In this document: positions 6,047-9,454 of the stretch, in pieces
How positions within the stretch are numbered: the first letter of the stretch is position 1
Layout of the letters: every line of letters starts with the position of its first letter
DNA from: Gammaproteobacteria bacterium
GTDB lineage: Bacteria; Gemmatimonadota; Gemmatimonadetes; Longimicrobiales; Gaopeijiaceae
Assembly (NCBI GenBank): GCA_009843625.1
Contig: VYDD01000387.1
Coordinates: 1-9,454 of the forward strand
DNA length: 9,454 nucleotides
Direction: 5' to 3'
Notes under the pieces: model-generated
What the model was told of the DNA's origin: nothing
The model's input: only the letters and a program-made list of their open reading frames with translations
The model's database searches: none
Position numbers and translations under genes: made by a program

Positions 6047-7065
6047 GGTGTCATCCGGGATCTGGTCTGTGGAGAGGAATCGCGTTCGCGGTGTTCGGCC
6101 AGGATGCGGCGGGCAAGCCGGACATCCTCGTTCATCCGGCCGACCAGCTCCGCCACGCTGGCAAAGGATCGCACCTCGCGGAGCCGCTCGATCAGATCCA
6201 GCCGGATTTCGGTTCCGTAGAGGTCGGCACCGCGCAGGTCGGCACTGTAGTCGAGAAGATGCACTTCTATCGACGCGCGGGAACCGGGGAAGGTGGGGCG
6301 CGGGCCGATGTGCAGGGCTCCGTCCCACGTCCCTGCGGGCAACCCGGCGCGCACCGCGTAGATGCCTTCGCCGGGAATCAGCTTGCCGGCGTCCCGAATC
6401 TCGAGGTTGGCGGTGGGGAAACCCAGGCGCCGCCCGCGTCCGTCACCCCGGACGACCACTCCGCGCAGCGAATACGGGCGCCCGAGCCCGGTGTGCGCGG
6501 CACGCACGTCGCCTTCCAGCAACGCCCTGCGAATCCTGCTCGACGACACGGGACCTCCCCCGGCGACGACGGGCGGAACGACCTGGACGTCGAAGCCCAG
6601 CTCCGTTCCCATCGCATCCAGGGTTTCCGCATCTCCCGACCGCCCCCTGCCGAATCCGTGGTCGTAGCCGATCACGAGTTCCCTCACCCTCATGCGGGCA
6701 ACGAGGATCTCCTCCACGAAGCGCCGGGGAGTGTAGCGGGCCAGCGCCCGGGTGAACGGCAGGAAGACGGCGTAGTCGAGGTCGCTTTGCGCGAGGATCT
6801 CCTTCTTCTCGATCGAACTGGTCAGAAGCCCGGGCGCGTCCTTCGGCCTCAGGACCTGGAGCGGATGGGGGCGGAAGGTCACCAGGACGCTGGGCCTGCC
6901 CGTGTGTCGGGCTCTCCGGCCCATTTCGCGCAATACCTCCCGGTGGCCCAGATGGACGCCGTCGAAGGTCCCCACCGTAACCACGCTCCCCCGCTCGCAG
7001 CGAGGGACCAGTGCGGCCAGGGCGGATCGCGCGGCGCGACCCTCCATGCGGTCGGACGCCGTCAC
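6043..7065 (-). CDS. ribF: Bifunctional riboflavin kinase / FAD synthetase
   Basis: RibF phosphorylates riboflavin to FMN and then adenylylates FMN to FAD, supplying flavin cofactors in the cytoplasm. The 340 residues are slightly longer than the usual 300-320, through short charged tails at both ends. The N-terminal adenylyltransferase domain shows GTFDGVHLGH with HxGH at 38-41, FRPHPL at 64-69, and the SSSRIR motif at 174-179. The C-terminal kinase domain starts near 195 and has GFPTANL at 214-220 and IEVHLLDY later. I chose the GTG at 7063-7065 because it overlaps the truB stop by four bases and has AAGG seven bases upstream; an ATG at 7045-7047 would shorten it by six residues. It sits between truB and the PCD gene, both with four-base overlaps. 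ribF next to truB is a common arrangement. Confidence 0.97.
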   Translation of the reverse strand: MTASDRMEGRAARSALAALVPRCERGSVVTVGTFDGVHLGHREVLREMGRRARHTGRPSVLVTFRPHPLQVLRPKDAPGLLTSSIEKKEILAQSDLDYAVFLPFTRALARYTPRRFVEEILVARMRVRELVIGYDHGFGRGRSGDAETLDAMGTELGFDVQVVPPVVAGGGPVSSSRIRRALLEGDVRAAHTGLGRPYSLRGVVVRGDGRGRRLGFPTANLEIRDAGKLIPGEGIYAVRAGLPAGTWDGALHIGPRPTFPGSRASIEVHLLDYSADLRGADLYGTEIRLDLIERLREVRSFASVAELVGRMNEDVRLARRILAEHRERDSSPQTRSRMTP

Positions 7066-7940
7066 AGGAACACCTTGCGCGGTTGCAGCACGCCCCCCCG
7101 GCCGACCCCGATCGCGACCAGGGTTCCCTGCGCGAGCGCAACCACCGGATCGGCCTCGGGAACGGGCTCAAGGGTCGGTTCGATGGCCTGTCCGCACGCC
7201 AGGCGCGCGGCGTCCTCTTCGCCCACGCGCACGGCCGGAAGGTGCGCCAGCGCCCTCGCGGCTGACAGGTGCGCGGCCGGGGGAAGCTCGTCGCGTAGCC
7301 CGTCGGCAGCCGCCGCGTCGCGAACGCGCAGCGAGCCCACCGCCGTGCGCCGGAGCGCAGTCAGGTGGGCTCCCGTCCCCAGCGCCTCGCCGAGATCGCG
7401 CGCCAGCGCCCGAACGTAGGTCCCGGAAGAACACTGAACCGCAAACGTGACCAACGGAAGGGCGCAGCGGATCTCCCCCACCCCGTACACCTCGACCGGC
7501 ACCGGCTCGAGCTTGACCGTCTCGCCCTGGCGAGAGCGGCGGTGGGCGGCGGTCCCGCGCACCTTCTTGGCGGAATAGCGCGGCGGAATCTGGAGGATGG
7601 GGCCCTGGAACGCCTCGAGGGCGTGCCGGACGGTGCGCTCGTCCAATTCACGCCATCGAGGGCTTTCGCCCACCACGTCCCCGTCCATGTCGTGCGTGCT
7701 GGTCGACACGCCAAGGCGGGCGGTCGCCAGATACGTCTTGTCCATCGCCGACAGGTACTGCGAAATGCGGGTGGAAGGACCGAGGCAGAGCAGGAGCAGT
7801 CCCGAGGCGAAGGGGTCCAGGGTTCCTGCATGGCCGACGCGCCTGAGGCCCAGGCGCGCGCGCGCTTCCCGGACGATGTCGTGGGAGGTGGGGCCGATGG
7901 GCTTGTCGACCAGCAACACGCCGTCACGGGGGCGGCTCAC
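7062..7940 (-). CDS. truB: tRNA pseudouridine(55) synthase TruB
   Basis: TruB converts uridine 55 in the T-loop of tRNAs to pseudouridine and also acts as a tRNA folding chaperone. The 292 residues match the family (about 300). It begins DGVLLVDKPIGPTSHDIV. The catalytic motif GHAGTLDPFASG carries the active-site Asp42. YSAKKVRG and the CSSGTYVRALARDLGE segment follow, and a C-terminal RNA-binding PUA-like region ends in LQPRKVFL. The GTG at 7938-7940 overlaps the rbfA stop (GTGA) and is preceded by GGAGG. The frame stays open upstream to 8408, but that stretch reads through rbfA in the wrong frame and has no TruB similarity. The gene lies between rbfA and ribF, its usual neighbours. Confidence 0.97.
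   Translation of the reverse strand: MSRPRDGVLLVDKPIGPTSHDIVREARARLGLRRVGHAGTLDPFASGLLLLCLGPSTRISQYLSAMDKTYLATARLGVSTSTHDMDGDVVGESPRWRELDERTVRHALEAFQGPILQIPPRYSAKKVRGTAAHRRSRQGETVKLEPVPVEVYGVGEIRCALPLVTFAVQCSSGTYVRALARDLGEALGTGAHLTALRRTAVGSLRVRDAAAADGLRDELPPAAHLSAARALAHLPAVRVGEEDAARLACGQAIEPTLEPVPEADPVVALAQGTLVAIGVGRGGVLQPRKVFL
7071..7076 (-). promoter_or_regulatory. Ribosome-binding site of ribF (AAGGTG) inside truB
   Basis: The last truB codons (RKVFL) read AAGGTG on the minus strand, with AAGG seven bases before the ribF GTG. This supports the GTG over the ATG six codons later, and fits reinitiation by ribosomes finishing truB. Confidence 0.55.
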
Positions 7941-8308
7941 GTCTCCTCCCCTTCCCCGGCTGCGCCGTCGCCGGGGAGAACATCCTTGAGGATCTGTTCG
8001 ATACGTGCGGCGTGTTCCAGCGACGTGTCTTCGACGAAGCGCAGTTCGGGTACGCGCCGGATGTGGAGCTCCGCGCCCAGCGATCCCCTGATGAACGCGG
8101 CCGAGGCGGCGAGCCCCTTCATGGCCCGATCGCGTTCCCGGCCGTCGCCGGCCAGCCTGACGAACACCCGCGCGAACGAGAGATCGGAGGTCACGCGGAC
8201 TTCCGTAACCACCGGCATGCCCACCCGGGGATCGCGCACCTCGCTGCGGAGGATGCGCGTGATCTCCCGCTGCAGCTGGCTGTTCACCCGGGCGAGCCTG
8301 CGAGCCAT
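7937..8308 (-). CDS. rbfA: Ribosome-binding factor A
   Basis: RbfA is a small KH-fold factor that binds the 30S subunit late in assembly, helps mature the 16S rRNA 5' end, and aids growth in the cold. The 123 residues fit the family. It starts RRLARVNSQLQREITRIL and has the conserved VRDPRVG and VTSDLSFARVFV stretches. It then has AAFIRGSLGAELHIRRVPEL and FVEDTSLEHAARIEQIL, the typical C-terminal half. It ends in an acidic GEGEET tail whose codons double as the truB ribosome-binding site. The ATG at 8306-8308 is the only start that fits. It has no good Shine-Dalgarno and follows ylxP by 56 bases. The ylxP-rbfA-truB order is common. Confidence 0.97.
   Translation of the reverse strand: MARRLARVNSQLQREITRILRSEVRDPRVGMPVVTEVRVTSDLSFARVFVRLAGDGRERDRAMKGLAASAAFIRGSLGAELHIRRVPELRFVEDTSLEHAARIEQILKDVLPGDGAAGEGEET
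7943..7949 (-). promoter_or_regulatory. Ribosome-binding site of truB (GGAGGAG) inside rbfA
   Basis: The minus strand reads GGGAGGAGAC directly before the truB GTG, placing GGAGG four bases upstream. These bases also encode the Gly-Glu-Glu end of RbfA. The site decides the truB start and points to coupled translation. Confidence 0.7.
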
Positions 8309-8318
8309 CTGCGCTCAG

Positions 8319-8330
8319 CGGCCGCGGCCG
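8319..8330. repeat. 12-base perfect palindrome before rbfA
   Basis: CGGCCGCGGCCG reads the same on both strands and lies ten bases upstream of the rbfA ATG, inside the 56-base ylxP-rbfA gap. It could form a small GC stem near the initiation region or be an accident of high G+C. No homologous site is seen elsewhere in the window. Confidence 0.3.
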
Positions 8331-8364
8331 TTGAACCACGCGCCCACGTCGACCTCCATGCTCT

Positions 8365-8646
8365 TCAGGCCAGGGGGTCGCGGACCGAGAGTACGACGAC
8401 GCGGCCATCGGCCTCCACGAAGCCGGCGAGACGGCCGCGAATCGACTCGGCGTGACGCCCTTCCGTGGTCACGAAGACCGCCGTAAGACCCGCCCGCGCG
8501 TGCAACTCGCGCATATGGGTCTCCGAAACGCCGGCGTTGAAGCGATGGCGCATGCGGTCCTTCAGGGAACGCACGACGTTGCGCTTGTCCTTGAGGGACA
8601 CGCATCCCGGAAGCAAAAGGTCCCAGGAGATCGCCCCGATCACCAC
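8365..8646 (-). CDS. ylxP: DUF503 family protein YlxP
   Basis: This is a small conserved protein of unknown biochemical role, found next to infB and rbfA in many bacteria. That position suggests work in ribosome assembly or translation initiation. The 93 residues match the family's usual 90-95. Typical features are an opening VIGAISWDLLLPGC strand, SLKDKRNVVRSLKDRMRHRFN (about 17-37), AGLTAVFVTTEGRHAESI in the middle, and a closing FVEADGRVVVL strand. The core pattern after RHRFNAGVSE is more divergent (THMRELHARAG) than I expect from common homologues. The start is one of two adjacent GTG codons at 8641-8646; I use the first. There is no Shine-Dalgarno, and a GC-rich hairpin ends two bases before the start. 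The gap to infB is 30 bases. Confidence 0.9.
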   Translation of the reverse strand: MVIGAISWDLLLPGCVSLKDKRNVVRSLKDRMRHRFNAGVSETHMRELHARAGLTAVFVTTEGRHAESIRGRLAGFVEADGRVVVLSVRDPLA

Positions 8647-8648
8647 GG

Positions 8649-8663
8649 CCGGCGAACCGCCGG
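8649..8663 (-). promoter_or_regulatory. GC hairpin in the infB-ylxP gap
   Basis: On the minus strand, CCGGCG-GTT-CGCCGG forms six G-C pairs around a three-base loop. It fills the part of the 30-base gap where a Shine-Dalgarno for ylxP would be expected. It could slow ribosome loading on ylxP, stabilise the infB transcript end, or mark a processing point. No T-run follows, so I do not call a terminator. Confidence 0.45.
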
Positions 8664-8676
8664 ACCGCCCGCGGCC

Positions 8677-9454
8677 TCATCGCGCGTGAGCACTTCCGGC
8701 CAGGGTGCGCGCGACTTCCTCGACCACGAAGCACTCGATGACATCACCCACTTTCACGTCGTTGTAGTTGGCGATTCCTATCCCGCACTCGAGCCCGTTG
8801 CGGACCAGCTTCACATCGTCCTTGAACCGCTTGAGCGAACTGATCTCCCCCGTGTACACCACGACGCCGTCGCGGATCAGACGCACCGTCGACGGGTGTT
8901 CCACAACCCCCTCGCTGACGTAGCAGCCCGCGATGGTGCCGACCCTCGTCACCTTGAAGGTCTCGCGCACCTCCGCGCTTGCCACGACTTTCTCGAGGCG
9001 CTCCGGGGCGAGCATGCCTTCCAGAGCGGCGCGCACGTCGTTTTCCGCGTCGTAGATGACGTCGTAGACCTGGATGTCCACGCCCTCACGCTCGGCCAGC
9101 TGCCGGGCGTTGATGTTCGGACGCACCCGGAAGCCGATGATGACGCCACCGGCGGTGCGCGCGAGCAGGACATCCTCCTCGTTGATGGCTCCCACCGCCC
9201 GGTGGACGATCTCCACCCGCACTTCCGCGGTGCTGAGTCGCTGGAGCGTATCCGACACCGCCTGTACGGAGCCGTCGACGTCGCCCTTGATGATGAGCGG
9301 CAGAGTGCTGACTTCACCCGCGGACAGGATCTGGGAGAAGTCCCCGAGCCTGATCCCGCGATCCTTGATGCGCAGGAGCTTCTCGCGCTCCAGGCGCTGG
9401 CGGGTGCTGGCGATCTCGGATGCACGCATGGCCTCCATGACCTGCAGCGTGTCG
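8677..9454 (-). CDS. infB: Translation initiation factor IF-2, C-terminal 259 residues (5' end off window)
   Basis: IF-2 is the GTPase that brings fMet-tRNA to the 30S subunit and promotes subunit joining. The visible part follows the GTPase and second domains. It starts in the linker (AMRASEIASTRQRLEREK), then shows domain III with LPLIIKGDVDGSVQAVSDTL, followed by VGAINEEDVLLA and VGFRV-like GFRVRPN. The C-terminal fMet-tRNA-binding region has AGCYVSEGVV, LRRF-like SLKRFKDDV, and RNGLECGIGIANYNDVKVGDVIE. The last match to the family is followed by a short tail ending SAHAR. The frame is open to the window edge, so the gene continues to the right. It heads the operon part that contains ylxP, rbfA and truB. 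Identity is certain; the GTP-binding motifs are outside the window. Confidence 0.98.
   Translation of the reverse strand, partial: DTLQVMEAMRASEIASTRQRLEREKLLRIKDRGIRLGDFSQILSAGEVSTLPLIIKGDVDGSVQAVSDTLQRLSTAEVRVEIVHRAVGAINEEDVLLARTAGGVIIGFRVRPNINARQLAEREGVDIQVYDVIYDAENDVRAALEGMLAPERLEKVVASAEVRETFKVTRVGTIAGCYVSEGVVEHPSTVRLIRDGVVVYTGEISSLKRFKDDVKLVRNGLECGIGIANYNDVKVGDVIECFVVEEVARTLAGSAHAR

Noticed and set aside
6047..6328. 94-residue N-terminal extension of the PCD frame
   Set aside because: It lies fully inside ribF in another frame and is Arg/Pro-rich with no PCD similarity. The ATG overlapping the ribF stop gives a normal-length enzyme.
7941..8408. 156-residue N-terminal extension of the TruB frame
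   Set aside because: It crosses rbfA in the wrong frame. The GTG at 7938-7940 has a Shine-Dalgarno and yields the standard TruB N-terminus.
1200..8486. Other long plus-strand frames (1200-1982, 1993-2907, 5153-6220, 6091-7419, 7365-8486)
   Set aside because: Each shares codon register with a gene on the opposite strand it covers (ald, M16, rpsO, ribF, truB) and runs across gene boundaries. The genuine minus-strand genes are clear family members.
1..9454. CRISPR arrays, insertion sequences, prophage or defence genes
   Set aside because: No spaced direct repeats, transposase, integrase or effector-like genes are present. Every gene is a conserved housekeeping type with uniform composition.

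Overview
This window reads as ordinary bacterial housekeeping chromosome. All eleven genes lie on the minus strand. The sequence is high in G+C (about two thirds by eye), with Arg/Ala/Gly-rich proteins, many GTG starts and very tight packing. The gene order resembles the widespread infB-rbfA-truB-ribF-rpsO-pnp cluster. I infer a free-living, rod-forming, high-GC Gram-negative-type bacterium. Gemmatimonadota or a similar phylum is my best guess, but no marker in the window proves it.

In the direction of transcription (right to left): the C-terminal part of infB (translation initiation factor IF-2), ylxP (DUF503), rbfA (30S maturation), truB (tRNA pseudouridine-55 synthase), ribF (FMN/FAD synthesis), a pterin-4a-carbinolamine dehydratase (PCD), rpsO (ribosomal protein S15), pnp (PNPase), an M16 zinc peptidase, ald (alanine dehydrogenase), and the N-terminal part of mreB (cell-shape actin homologue). 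The window cuts infB and mreB; the other nine genes are intact.

The first block (infB to PCD, about 5702-9454) is one tightly coupled unit for translation initiation, ribosome and tRNA maturation and flavin cofactors. Three of its junctions are 4-base stop/start overlaps. The second block starts after a 135-base gap holding a nested inverted repeat, a candidate S15 control leader. It contains rpsO, pnp, the M16 peptidase and ald, with gaps or overlaps of 16 bases or less. The third block is mreB, behind a 167-base gap holding a long interrupted inverted repeat (603-719) and a short AT-rich stretch next to a GTG start.

No mobile element, CRISPR array, rRNA, tRNA, defence system or sign of recent transfer was found. 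The points most worth checking are the rpsO leader, the ald-mreB inverted repeat, and the PCD gene inserted between ribF and rpsO. I see no convincing new multi-gene system. No stretch over 300 bases lacks a gene.
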